This document shows positions 50,127-61,066 of a stretch of DNA of 64,000 nucleotides, piece after piece (positions within the stretch are counted from its first letter, which is position 1; each line of letters begins with the position of its first letter). Location of the stretch: NCBI GenBank assembly GCA_031213475.1, contig JARUPZ010000018.1:8010406-8074405 (forward strand), in the 5' to 3' direction. The position numbers and the translations under genes are program-made. The DNA is from Nereocystis luetkeana. Taxonomy: Eukaryota; Sar; Phaeophyceae; Laminariales; Laminariaceae. The notes beneath the pieces were generated by a model that did no database searches, was not told where the DNA came from, and saw nothing but the letters and a program-made list of their open reading frames with translations.

Positions 50127-53100
50127 GTTAACAGGACCAAATATTGGTAGTAAAAAAGGTTAATATGTAGATTTTTATGTATACCATAGGTCCTATCAAC
50201 TATGGTCCCCCGTAAATTTTAATAGATAGTGCGTGGTTGTTTTCAACCATCCTAGGCCTGGCGATTCAAGGGTTTCTCCGTTTTTTCTCGTTTTCCAAAG
50301 CTTCGATGAGGAGCCACACATGTTATAAAATTGGCATTATACCTTCGCTCTCTTCGTTTCCTCCTCTAACGACGTCCTTCATACGATACCAGGCATGCCC
50401 CATGATCCAACGGCCAACGAGCGCCATACCCGTCCGCGATGTATCCCTTCGCAGACACCCTCTCTCTATGCGCTTCCCAAACGCAGAGAGACCCCCGTAT
50501 ACAAGCTAGTTAGTGGCACTCTGTGCGAAGTTGTAAGGATCACAGTAACTAGGACCTAATATTGTTGGTAAAATAGGTAAATATGTAGGTTGTGTCTGTA
50601 CCGTAGGCCCTATATATATACTATGGTCCCCCATAATATTAATACTACTCTGTCTCAATAATGCCTAAAAACGGCAGTTTTCCGGACGTATTGGCACATC
50701 AGCACTACTAACTTACTTGAATTTCAGCGGGGATCCAAGGAGGGCAATTAACCCCTTCCAAAATCAATACTACTACTACTACAAAGCAAAACGCGGATGG
50801 AGGATCAACGAGAACGCCCGACTGGCGGCCTTAAGGGTCGAAAATGTATCTACCCCGTACCAGGGACATACTTCACCTCCTCTGAGATTTGGCTCCCCGC
50901 AAAACCCGTACTTCGCACGAACGATCGAAATATCCCTCGCAGCTAGCTAGCAAATAATATGAGTTTCGACAAAATCCTCACAGCTGCTTGCTGTCGTTTT
51001 TTTTTTAAAGGTGTTTATGTATCATAGCTATGCACACCATGGTCCAGCAGGGCGACCGAGGGCGGGAGTGATACGACGTATATTCTTAAAAAGAAAAAAA
51101 CAGCTGTGATAATAATATCGAGGATTCCGTCGAAACTCCTTTCTGCAAGCTGTGGGCGATACTTCGATCGCTCGTACTACTACGGGTTTAAATGGGCCCA
51201 TTCCATGCAGGAAACACCGTGCGTGCATGTATGAGAGAAACACTCTGAAGAATCAAAATATTCGCGTGTTATAATTATTGGTTGCTGTAAATATATATGT
51301 GGGTCGGCTCTATCTAGCACTGAATCCCCTCTCTCACCCTGCGTGAAAGAATGTATACCAGAGTCACCTCAGCGGGCATACCTCCGCCCTGTTGAAAGCG
51401 ACACGGCACCCTGTCAGTGTTCGAAGAATGAATGCTAAGACGAACAATGTACGTGTACTGTTGTCGTACTCACCCCACAGTAGTACCAGGTTGTAGTTCC
51501 GGTTTGCGCGCAGTTTGTAGATAGATACAGACTGCAGTAAGTAGTACGAGCAGTATTTTCTCCGACTATTAGCAGCAGCAGCAACAGGAGTGTGCTGGTG
51601 TACACCTTGCGAAGTACGGTAGCCGTATACCGCACCAGTATTGTTTCGCGACCGCTAATTAATGGTAGTGTATTAGTGTCATCATGTAGTATAATAATTG
51701 TGTTTGTCATCCGACCATATGCAGGCAGCACGAGCGTCAGCGAAACACATAATAAAGAGGGGGGTCCCATCCATGTAATACTATGTATGTATGCACAAAG
51801 TCTATTTCCGTTCGGTCCTTGCTTTTCTTTCTTCTTGCATACATTCTCCTTTACCTTCTACCAGGTGCTCCGTAATATCATTGGTATCATTTTGTCGAGC
51901 ATTCTGGTCTGCTTTTTTTGACAACACATTTTTTGTTTTAAATCATTGGATTCTGATTGCCGTTGGATATCTGTGGATGGTATCCTTATTAGCCTAATTA
52001 ATGAGCGCCTTCACATCGTCGGACGGCAAATAAATGGAATAACAGTATGACCTCAGCATAGATAGGTTTCCTTTATGTCCGTCGTTTTCTTCTTTCAGGA
52101 ATTTTTTCAGTGATCGACGTTGTAACTCAGGCTGCACATTGTCGGATGGCAAACACAATAATGGTAACAATAATAATAATAATAAGAAGAAGAAGAAGAA
52201 TAATAATAATAATGATAATAATAATAACAATAATAATAATAGTAGTAATAATAATAATGATAATAATACTAAGGTTCATTCTTATCGGACAGTGTTTTTT
52301 CCATAATTAATTTGTAATAAGGATAATAACAATAAATACCTGGTATAATATATTGTTTCCCTGGTTAAGACCACCGGCCCCTTTTCCTTTTCTCCTGGTC
52401 TTCGTTCCGGCCCCCGCCCGCCCCCCCCCTTCACCCTTCCTGCCTCCTTTCCGGTCGGCGGTGTTGCTTTGTCCTTGGGCAGATGCCGCCAACCTCATCT
52501 ACCAGGCTGTGGAGTCGTATGAGAACCCGAACACCTCGTTCGCGTTATCGGTAAGTTTATCGCATATATATACATTCACACCTGGTATGAAGTACAGTAG
52601 TACGAGGGATAACAGGCAAATTGCGATGCGCTCGTCTTGCGCTGCGCACGGGAATGGGTAGAAAGTTTTTTTTCCGCCACTTTTTGCCGTGGCATCACAT
52701 ATATATATGTGCACAGCAAAAACGAAAGGAATAATAATTGAATGGTGTGCGCGTGTTCGTGTGGAAATGCGCCCTCGCACCACTACTATAATATTATTAT
52801 AGTTGTGTTGTCTGGTGAGTGGGTGGCCTCTTTCGAGGCATTCCACGATAATAAGGCAAACCGATATACCTACCGAATCATACTACGTACATGACTTTTC
52901 TGGGCACACGATATTCTCTCCTTACAAAGGACCTTGTCCCTTATAGGGGGCGTCACGCTTGCTGAAAACGACTCCAGGACCCGTACGTGAAAGGGGTCAA
53001 TTACTCCTGTCCCCTGCCTGAGAAACCCCACATAAATAAATTGCGAGAAAAGCGAGGAATTGTGTGCTCCCGAACCCACACCCTCGTGACGTCATTTCGT

Positions 53101-56100
53101 CCCCCGTTCGGCATGCCGTGGGGTCGACCCTTCATAAGGGATGCTTGTGGTCCCTACCCAGAACGGTCAGGCACACTGTGTAGCCTACAATTAATTGAGC
53201 CAAATACGATCAGATACGTTGGTATACGGGGGGGCCTCCAATACAGAAAACAACATGATCCCTTAAAGTGGGCTATCTGTTGTATGTAGCACCTACCTAT
53301 GGGTGCTCAAACGTGATGAATCAAGTTGTTGTGCGTTTTCTGAACGTACGTCTAGACGACACTCTTTCGATACAAACGCGATTAAACTATTAATGCATAC
53401 CAGTACCGGTATTATACCCTGGTATACATATACACCTGGTATATATTAATGCATACCAGTATTAATGCATATCAGTACCGGTATACCCTGGTATATATAT
53501 ATAATATACCTGGTATATATTATGGCGAGAACGACACCTGTGCTTCAATCCTCGTCTACTACTGTATTCACATTGTGCTGCGGAGTCACGCTCGGGCGTG
53601 GCTACTGCCTACAGAGAAAACTGCTCGTGTAGCTTGCTCCTTCCCAACATACCAGGTACAGCATTTGGGGGAGGACGAAGCAGGAGGAGCATGGTCGTTG
53701 CTCGCATTTATTTGTCAATGATATGAACCCACTGCGTGTACGTACCAATACTATTATAGGCCACATCCCTACGTTGCAAATTGATGGTGTGTTAACGCGC
53801 TTCGCGGGAAAAAATAAACTCCCTTTATTTGCTAGGTAGATGCCGCGAAAGCACCACCAACCTAAGCGGGGGACGCAGACCATTCATTGAAGGAACGTAA
53901 CCATATAACGGTATATTGGGGGGGTTTCATACCGTTTTACGGTATACCGAGGAAATCGGTCACAACGACCCCCTTGCATCGGCGAAGCTCCTGGCCAAAA
54001 CAACCCTATACCAGCATACTTCGAAGGGTGACCCAAACCGCCAGGGCATTATTCGCCTTGATGGGACTGCACCACACATACATGGCCCACGATTTCAATG
54101 TCCCAGCAGGTGGGGAGACGTTTTTGCGCGCTGTGATCACACGGGATTTCTGCCCTACAAAGCAAGCGCATCATCGGTGTGTCTCTGCCTGCTCGTCTGC
54201 TTCTTCTCCTGTCCTCCCCTTCATCTCTTGTGTGCCTTTCTGTATGGCTTGCCCCAGAATGATGCGTACAAGTACCCAGACGTGTATGTGTGCACGTACG
54301 ACTTTTACGGGTGTGACGACGAGGGATTGCTGGAGAACTGCACGCGCTCCGCACAAAGCACAGAGGGGGGAAACACCACGGCAGTTTTCAATCCGTTCGG
54401 GGACGATAGGCAAGAGCTCGAAGTCGGCGTGCTCCATACGGGCCAGGTGATTCCCGCCCGCTCATTCTCTGTTCTCGTACCCGGCAGACAGCGGTTACTG
54501 AAGTGGCGACCGGCGAACTAACTAGCGATTTGTCAACCCTTCCCGAACCAGTTTCACCGATACATAGAATACAAGCGCTTATTAACCCCTTTAAAACCGC
54601 AGTCCCGTTTTGGGGACAAACTATTTGAAATTTGACTGGTTTGTCCCCAAAACGGGGCTGCGGTTCATAAAAGGGTTAATCCAACTCTACCGCAAGTACT
54701 GCAGTGTATCACCAGAAATGCGGGCGCCGTGCAAAACGGGTTAGGCAACGCTTCGCAGACGGCGAGCCGTACTGATCGATTCTGAATGTCTTTAAGATGG
54801 ATGGAGCACACAACGCTATCCCCGAAACCCGACGGCCTTTTTGTCCACAAGTCGTCCCCGTATCCCCCGTATCCTCGGTGTGCAACCACCTATCTATGTG
54901 CGTAGGTATGGTGTATATGAACGCGTTCTCACGTATCGCGCCACGTCTGCCCGACTCTGGTTGCAGAGAGGCTGGTGCGTTTCCTTTGCTGCTTCGGAGA
55001 TAGTTATTTCCGACGGCGAGCGAGATCCGGAAGACTACATTCTACTGAATGTGAGAAGCCGAAACACTATAAAAAAAACACTCGTAGCCCATCGACAGAG
55101 CTGGTTTGTAATAACCTAAACCTCGCGATTGTCTAAACCCACGAGCGAGCGAGGCGCCAAACACTCTTTCTTTCGGCAGGCCCGGCATTAAGTACATTTC
55201 AGACAGATGGCCACCACCGTTCTAGGAAGGGGATTCGTTTTGTCTAGCGGGCATGGTATGATATGTGAATTTGATGCGAGCCGAGAAAGCCAGAAAGGGC
55301 TGAAGTCTTCTATCATAGCGATAAAAACCCAAGGCACTAACACCGGTAGTGGGGAGGACGGAGGAGAGCCTGCTGTGCGCCCCCGGATTTGAGCTACGAC
55401 CGTTGATACGGGGGACCATAGTAAATAGGACCAAACGTTGTTAGTAAAAAATTATAAATGTATAGGTTTTTGTGCGCGCCGTTGGTCCTATTTACTATGG
55501 TCCCCCGTAATAGCAGTAGGAAAAAGATACAAAGACGGGCGAAAATAACATATGGGTCGGAAAAAACAAGAGCGACAAAAAAAACAAATGTGCGGCGCGG
55601 GTGCCCTTTCGGTGACGCTCATAAGTTTGTGTCGTCGGGCATCAGCGAGCTACAATGCCTATCATTGCCCCAAATACCCCATACCCCGTCTACCAAAACG
55701 TTTCCCATTGTAGTGCTACGAGCCAAACCGTTTTTCCTCCATTGCGGCTCTACACTGTCCCGAAAGATGTACTGGTACCCGGGCGGGAGCGCGAACGCTT
55801 CGGACACGTGCATCGACGAGGAGGGCGAGTGGGAATCTCACAGGTGAACTACATTGCGCACAACGCTGTAAGTGGATAGATAGCACATTCTTGGACGAGC
55901 CGTAGCTACAATTGCGCGCGTGGTTCTCGATTTCCTGTAGCCTATCCGCGTTGAACCTAGACAGGAGCATGGCACATACGTATACTTGGTAGCGTTTGAG
56001 TGTCTTCTTTTCAAAACTACTTCGTCGTAATATGCGTATGTTATTGCGCTCACTTTCGTGTGTATGGGACAACTCACTCTACAACTGTTACGGGGGACGT

Positions 56101-59100
56101 TAGAAGGATTACCCCGGGCTGGGTAATCGATCGGCCTTTACGCCTATAGCTCAGCGGGTAACACGTTCACGTTTGGCGTCGTTGGCAGGGTGCTCCGTGG
56201 GTAACACTCTCACAGGGGCCATAGTAAATAGGACCTACGGTACACCCAAAAACCTTTACATTTCCCTATTTTTACACACCACCCCCCGTAACAACTGTTA
56301 CTGAAATAGGTACATGCCTGACGGGTTGGCCTGGCGCCATCGGTCTGTAGAACCTTCTTCGGAAAGTTATGTCAGCCGTACGATTTTCTGCGAGCATCGC
56401 ACATTAGCCGACCGTCTCGTCCCCGCCGGCCTCGAACGCAGTCCTTGCAAGCAAGGCACCGAGCCTAGGTCAGCACCCCCACGCCGGGCACGAGCAAGCA
56501 CGAGGTCCTATGACGAGTACGGGCAGACGTGAGGTAGTCGCTGGTTTGTCGATTCAAGCCAGGAAGTTGTGCCTTCTTTTCTGCCGCCCCACCCCCCCTA
56601 TTGTTTCTTTCGAAGGGGGGGGGGGGGGGGGGGGGGGCACGAGTAGCTGGTGTTACGAAGGGGATTTGTTTTTCCCCTTCCGTTCTGGTTTTACTTGAGT
56701 TTGCTCGGAGGAGTCGAATGGTACCGTACCATTCGGAGGCTTGTTTATCCAAGACAACTGTAGGCCGTACTAGTTTTGGAACCCGGCCGGTATCATAGTA
56801 GGGAGAGAGACGTAAAATAGAGTGGTCGACATACTCAGGGTACTGCAGGAAGCTACGATAGAGGTATCTGGCCGAGGGGAGGAACCTCTCTCTCCCACGA
56901 CTCAGGAAACGATAGTGATAATGCAATTCGAAAGATATACAATAAACTGTTACTGTAATAGGTACATGCCTGACGGGTTGGCCTGGCGCCATCGGTCTGT
57001 AGAACCTTCTTCGGAAAGTTACGCCAGCCGTAAGGTTTTTACGAGCATCTTCCATTAGCCGGCCGTCTCGTCCCCGCCGTCCTACCGCCACCGCCACTAT
57101 CGCAGCGAGAGCATATTTATTCACTTCCGCGACGTGGACAGCAACATCCCGTCAGCTGGTATCCAAGTGGGCTACTCCTGCGTGACGAGTGCGTCCAACA
57201 GCCACGTCTTCAACTACGTGGTGAGCACACCACATACCATATATATATGTCCCCTGGCAAGTTCTTGGTGTCTGTGGAGTTATATGCTGGCGGTAGTATG
57301 TCGTCATCATGAACCTTTTGGTCCGTACGGGCCCCGAGGCATTCAACGGCTCGTGAGAGCCGTAGCTCGGCTCCATAAACAACGCGCTTGGTTTTTACCT
57401 CAGTACTTATATGCCATACAGCAGAGCACGCAAGAGACCACACTCACCGGGACGAATTTTCTAGGGCTTTTCGCAGGTCAGGTCAAACCTCACGGGTCGG
57501 GTCGGATCGGGTCGGGTCAGCTGACCCGGCCCGACCCGCGAAAAATTTGAGGTATGTTGACTTGACCCGACCCGACCCGCGAGATTTTGAAAGCGTTTTG
57601 ACCAGACCCGACTCGACCCGTGAGATTTGAAAATCTCTTGACCCGACCCGACCCGACCTGCCACCTTCTGATTGACCCGTGAGACACGGTTTCATGCGGG
57701 TCGGACCACCTTGACCCGCGAGACTATTTATCTTGACCCGAAGGTTCGACTCGCGGGTCTGGCCCGTGGGTCGGCGCTTCAAAAACAATTTAATGTTCCT
57801 TTTAGTGCCCCGAAGCGATATATGACCTGGCTGTAGTGGGTATGAATGGATGCGGGCATGCGTATATAAACTAGGCGGTGTTTTAATGTCGGATTATGAT
57901 ACCAAAGGAGTATTACTGAGTATAGGTGCTAGAGAAGCCTTGGGTAAGAGAGCGGGAAGTGATAAAAAAGGGATCCGCGAGTCTAATGCGCGGGTCCGAC
58001 CCGCGGGTGAGCAAAAAACAACTCGCGGGTCATGCTGGCCCGACCTGCGAGTGACCCGCTTCTCGTGGGTCATGACCTGACCCGACCCGTGCGTTTTTCA
58101 CCACCTCTTGACCCGACCCGACCCGACCCGTGATATTTGAAAAGCTCTTGACCCGACCTGACCCGACCCGCGAGATGTGAAAAAATTCTGACCCGGCCCG
58201 ACCCGACCCATGAAATTTTGAACACTTCCTGGCCCGACCCGACCCGACCCGTGATATTTTGAACATCAAGTGACCCGACCCGCGGGTCGGGTCATGACCC
58301 GCGAAAAGCCCTGAATTTTTCGATCCTGATTCTCCTAAACAAGGGGTACACTGCGGACGGAAATGTTGGCTTTCTTTGGGGTTGTCTCGTCGAGACCATT
58401 TCATAGGCGCATCGCTCGGTGTTTGCACTCTCTGGTGATGTCGATAAACCACCGTGAATTTTTTTACGAGGGGGCGTCCTCTCTTCTTGCGTGTTATGTG
58501 GTGGTGCTTATTGCATACCTGGTACTACTGCTGTACAGCAGTAGATACTGTAGTTTTTCTGTTTTTATCCCAAAGATAGAAACAACTGCATGATTTCGAT
58601 GGTCACCCTCCCTACGAGCTGCCACGGGCTACTATCCCAAACCTTTGAAACAAAACCTCCGAATGAAGTGGCCTCCAAGAAATTCAGCAAGATTGGACCC
58701 GAAATAGTGATAGTTCGACAACGAATTTCAATCAGTAGTAGGGAAAGAGAGATTGTCAGGCTCGACAATATATATATATATTCTCTGTTATTCTTCAGTG
58801 GTCACGGCTGATGTTCTGAGTAAAATCGGGACATCGGCGTCCGGCCGAAAACCCAGTAGTAGGTACAAATGCAAAAAAATGCTTTACTTGCTACCTCGCA
58901 CCCGTTCTTCTGCATTAGTTTGAGTTTCTAAGCCTGCGTCGTCGGTTTTTGTCCATACAAACACTCGCAATACTTTCTTGGCGCAATTCCATTGTGTTGA
59001 CAATCGACGCAGTTGCCCCGTGAATACGTTACTTCATACGACGCTCCTCTGTATAGCCGCTGTTGTTGTCTCCAATGCAAAATAAGCGGGTCAAGCCGAC

Positions 59101-60899
59101 TAAAACCTTCTGTAGAACGGAGCGCTACACACCGAACCACAAAGCTGCGGACTGCTCACCAATCTGTCTCGGACCTTCCCAGCAGAACATATCAGTACGT
59201 GCAGTAGAATGAAAATGAATCAATATGTAGTTTAGTGTGGGAGTGGGAGTTTAAGTTTGGACAAAATGAGCAACACAGTGCTTGCTGTGCATATGCGCCC
59301 AGAATTAATTGTACCGGACGGCAGAAACTCGAGGCCGCTACGTTTTTTGTTGTCATACGGGTACTTGGAGGACATGGCTTCCTTTCAATTCGCCCTGGTT
59401 CCATTTTGCAGAGAAGCTGGGGAATGGACTGGCGAATAAGTGAGAGGATTCGAGTTGGCCCACCCTCTAAACAAGCCATGCTTGCGCCATCCATTTCGAC
59501 CGAACGATGTTAAACGCGTGTGGTGAATTCAGGGGATCGGGCTAACGAAGGAAAATCACATCAGCAGCGCGAGCAAGGCAACGTACCAAGCTGTAGCAAC
59601 ATCGTCCGCCACGTACAAAGACAAGGTGAGCCCATCTTCGATATCGCTTGGTCGCTATTAATAGTCATGAATACTACTACGAGTACTGTAGCTATTTCCG
59701 GTGCGCGTGGTCAAACCACGGTGAAATCGGACATGGGTCGCTGTGTGTAAAACCTATTTTTTTCTGGACGTTATTATCGGAGGGCTCTTCTTCCAGAATT
59801 TCGAAACTTACTAAAATTTGTAAATCTGTATCAAGATATATATGGCGGTGTGCTGTCCCCATATGTGAAATTTAACAGACCGCAAATATCAGGGAAGTCA
59901 GAAAGAAACAAATGGAAAAACGACTTCGGAAAATCTGGACGATGAAAAATGCGCGAAAAGAAGCCTTGGAAATATTTTTTTTCAAGAAACTGAAGAAAAA
60001 ACTGTTTTCCGATAAAACATGTCCCGACAAACTAATAATTGTTGTCCGGGAGTAGAACGATTAATCACTAGTATACTGACGTTGTATCGTAGATTTATTG
60101 TGAATGCGTCATACGAGGCCCTGGGTAATGGCAAGGAGAATATACGTACCTCACCCAAAAACAATGGATGATATCAAATGAGACTTGGCCCGACGATGAC
60201 AAATCCCTCCCGTGGCGTACATTTGGAAAACCTCGAATAAGCATGATAAAACATTGCTAAGGACAAGGCACGTGCTTTGTACTCTAAGGATAAGGCACGT
60301 GCCTTGGTGGGCACCTGTACTTCCTCAGGCGAGGAGCTCCGTCATTCGGTACTTATATGTGGGGAAAATGTGCTCCCTGTGTCTTCGCGCACTTTTTTTC
60401 TATCGCAATCTCCGTGCTTTCGCTCACTATAGGTATTAATAGTTTTAGCATGTCAAACCCGACGCTATCGTTCGGCCAACACACGGTAATGATCTCGAGA
60501 GAGTTTGTGGTCGTGATCTCGATCGGTCGACTGGTGATCTCTCGTGAGGCGAAGGCTTTGAATTAAAGGGAGGGCTCTTCGAAGCACGTGTTTTCACCCG
60601 CTCCAATTGCCCCTGCTATACATGCGTATATCGGTATATATATCAAGAGTGCACCACAGCAGTGGCCCAATATCGACGCTGGCAAGGAAGAAACGCGCGT
60701 GCTCTGCCCGCGCAGTAACCAGAGGCCTCGCTCGTGACCCTCCGCTCTCCTCAGCGAAACGACAATGCCGCAGACATCGTGAGCCCCTACGCGTGGCTGT
60801 CTATGGAGATAGCCCAGGAAACAAACTCACATGAGGAGATCACGGAGATCAACCCCCTTGAGATTGCCGAGATGTTCGGAAACGTCGGCGGCTTCTGGG
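46808..60899 (+). CDS. Gene B: paralogue of gene A (both ends incomplete)
   Basis: Eight exons join in frame: 46808-46887, 52483-52550, 54258-54446, 54967-55050, 55767-55843, 57106-57220, 59533-59625, 60755-60899. All equal the gene A exons in length and phase. The frame has no stop over 851 nt. The six ectodomain cysteines are conserved, and sequons N-C-T, N-T-T and N-A-S support an extracellular location. The pre-TM2 AEMFGNVGGFW motif is present, but no exon encoding TM2 and the tail could be found between 60900 and 64000. It may lie beyond the window, be lost, or be replaced. Introns carry a nested SINE/MITE, a hAT-like element, a piggyBac-like MITE and microsatellites. Function not known; probably the same role as gene A. 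Confidence 0.75.
49753..50215. mobile_element. Mariner-like MITE interrupted by SINE 1
   Basis: The left end TACGGGGGACCATAG (49753-49767) and the remainder TAGTTAACAGGACCAAATAT ... TATGGTCCCCCGTA (50125-50215) make one MITE once the SINE is removed. This gives a clear order of insertion: MITE first, SINE later. Confidence 0.9.
49768..50123 (+). mobile_element. tRNA-derived SINE family 1, copy 2, with poly-A tail
   Basis: A box GGTTCAAGTGGTTAACC, T arm CTGGG-TTCGAGC-CCCAG, the same body as 42796-43141, and a run of about 33 A (50092-50124). ATAG occurs on both sides (49764-49767 and 50124-50127) as a short target duplication. The pure tail and high identity suggest a fairly recent insertion. 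Confidence 0.92.
50533..50635. mobile_element. Mariner-like MITE, left end decayed
   Basis: AGTAACTAGGACCTAATATTG ... CTATGGTCCCCCATA retains the core and right end. The left CGGGGG block is lost. Confidence 0.75.
52169..52269 (+). repeat. (AAT)n/(AAG)n microsatellite
   Basis: About 100 bp of AAT units with an internal AAG block and single-base variants, 215 bp upstream of a gene B exon. Confidence 0.9.
52483..52550 (+). CDS. Gene B exon: start of ectodomain
   Basis: 68 nt between GGGCAG and GTAAGT. AT completes Tyr with the T of the previous exon, then AANLIYQAVESYENPNTSFA and LS. Confidence 0.8.
53395..53520. repeat. Palindromic AT-rich repeat of TACCAGTA/TACCTGGTA motifs
   Basis: AATGCATACCAGTACCGGTA occurs twice in related form, interleaved with CCTGGTATA palindromes. 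The strand could form nested cruciforms. No gene. Confidence 0.75.
54258..54446 (+). CDS. Gene B exon: cysteine-bearing ectodomain core
   Basis: 189 nt in phase 0 between CCCCAG and GTGATT. Reads NDAYKYPDVYVCTYDFYGCD and onward. About 60% identical to gene A. Two sequons, N-C-T and N-T-T. Confidence 0.88.
54582..54679. mobile_element. piggyBac-like foldback MITE, copy 2
   Basis: TTAA-CCC ... GGG-TTAA with arms AACCGCAGTCCCGTTTTGGG and CCCCAAAACGGGGCTGCGGTT. Intronic in gene B. Confidence 0.87.
54967..55050 (+). CDS. Gene B exon: ectodomain, RGWC segment
   Basis: 84 nt between TTGCAG and GTGAGA. RGWCVSFAASEIVISDGE then RDPEDYILLN. About 15 bp upstream of the acceptor are also identical to gene A. 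Confidence 0.85.
55225..55398 (+). mobile_element. Diverged fragment of SINE family 1 body
   Basis: GATGCGAG, GGGCTGAA.TCTTCT, GCGATAAAAA, GGCAC, GAGAGCCTGCT and GGATTTGAGCTACGA correspond in order to the SINE body. The tRNA-like head and the A tail are missing. It abuts a mariner-like MITE. Confidence 0.65.
55407..55509. mobile_element. Mariner-like MITE
   Basis: TA-bounded CGGGGGACCATAGTAAATAG ... TATTTACTATGGTCCCCCG, intronic in gene B. Confidence 0.9.
55767..55843 (+). CDS. Gene B exon: ectodomain, WYPGG segment
   Basis: 77 nt from CGAAAG to the GTGAAC donor. MYWYPGGSANASDTCIDEEG then EWESH. Sequon N-A-S and the conserved Cys. Confidence 0.82.
56089..56290. mobile_element. Mariner-like MITE interrupted by SINE family 2
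   Basis: Left end TACGGGGGAC (56089-56098), then about 115 bp of the tRNA-like SINE 2 (CCCCGGGCTGGGTAATCGAT, then TATAGCTCAGCGGGTAAC), then the rest of the MITE (GGCCATAGTAAATAGGACC ... CCCCCCGTA). A second nested pair in the same gene. Confidence 0.75.
56298..57080. repeat. Repeat block flanked by 130-bp direct repeats
   Basis: AATAGGTACATGCCTGACGG and the following roughly 110 bp occur at 56298-56430 and again at 56949-57080. Between them lies the inverse of 10480-11000, including a run of 23 G (56615-56637). The arrangement resembles a small terminal-direct-repeat element or a local duplication. The right repeat ends about 25 bp before a gene B exon. Confidence 0.75.
57106..57220 (+). CDS. 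Gene B exon: ectodomain, SAGIQV segment
   Basis: 115 nt between ATCGCAG and GTGAGC. ESIFIHFRDVDSNIPSAGIQ, then VGYSC and SHVFNYV, matching gene A. Confidence 0.87.
57462..58313. mobile_element. hAT-like non-autonomous element with GACCC-type subterminal arrays
   Basis: Ends TAGGGCTTTTCGCAGGTC and GACCCGCGAAAAGCCCTG form an inverted repeat of the CAGGG type typical of hAT elements. The flanks GAATTTTC and AATTTTTC are compatible with a diverged 8-bp target duplication. About 300 bp at each end is an array of TTGACCCGACCCGACCCG units spaced by GAGATTTTGAAAA. A 200-bp unrelated centre has no transposase. It is intronic in gene B. Confidence 0.82.
58314..59532. other. Intron of gene B, remainder
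   Basis: No repeat matched. Two overlapping frames (59235-59513 and 59257-59439) have no counterpart in gene A's short intron at this position and are treated as chance. Confidence 0.35.
59533..59625 (+). CDS. Gene B exon: ectodomain, GIGLTKE segment
   Basis: 93 nt in phase 0 between ATTCAG and GTGAGC. GIGLTKENHISSASKATYQA then VATSSATYKDK, matching gene A in length and phase. Confidence 0.86.
59626..60754. other. Intron of gene B
   Basis: Only short frames. A duplicated AAGGCACGTGCCTTG-like segment occurs at about 60266-60306 (AAGGCACGTGC twice). Nothing else recognised. Confidence 0.4.
60755..60899 (+). CDS. Gene B exon: pre-TM2 segment with GGFW
   Basis: 145 nt between CTCCTCAG and GTGAGT. 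RNDNAADIVSPYAWLSMEIA through EEITEINPLEIAEMFGNV to GGFW. Ends in phase 1, so a further exon is required. Confidence 0.87.
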
Positions 60900-61066
60900 G
60901 TGAGTCCATCGAGCAGATATACCGAAGACTGTGTGTGGTAGCAGCTATTTTAGGCCTTCACTTTAATGCTGTTTCGCCTTTCCAGTCTGAGCTTGCCCTA
61001 TCTTGCTCGCGTCTACCGGTCCATGCTACGTATGACAGGGAGCCCCCTAACGTTCGTAGGGTTAGC

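Larger units (their letters stand above)
46888..52482 (+). other. Gene B first recognised intron, 5.6 kb
   Basis: Holds a partial mariner-like MITE end (about 47490-47545), the nested SINE/MITE at 49753-50215, another MITE at 50533-50635 and an AAT-type microsatellite. An open, AG/GT-bordered frame at 50729-50848 (with a QYYYYYKAKRGW run) resembles an exon but has no counterpart in gene A and no place in the phase chain. About 48.1-49.7 kb and 50.7-52.1 kb otherwise show nothing I can name. Confidence 0.55.
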
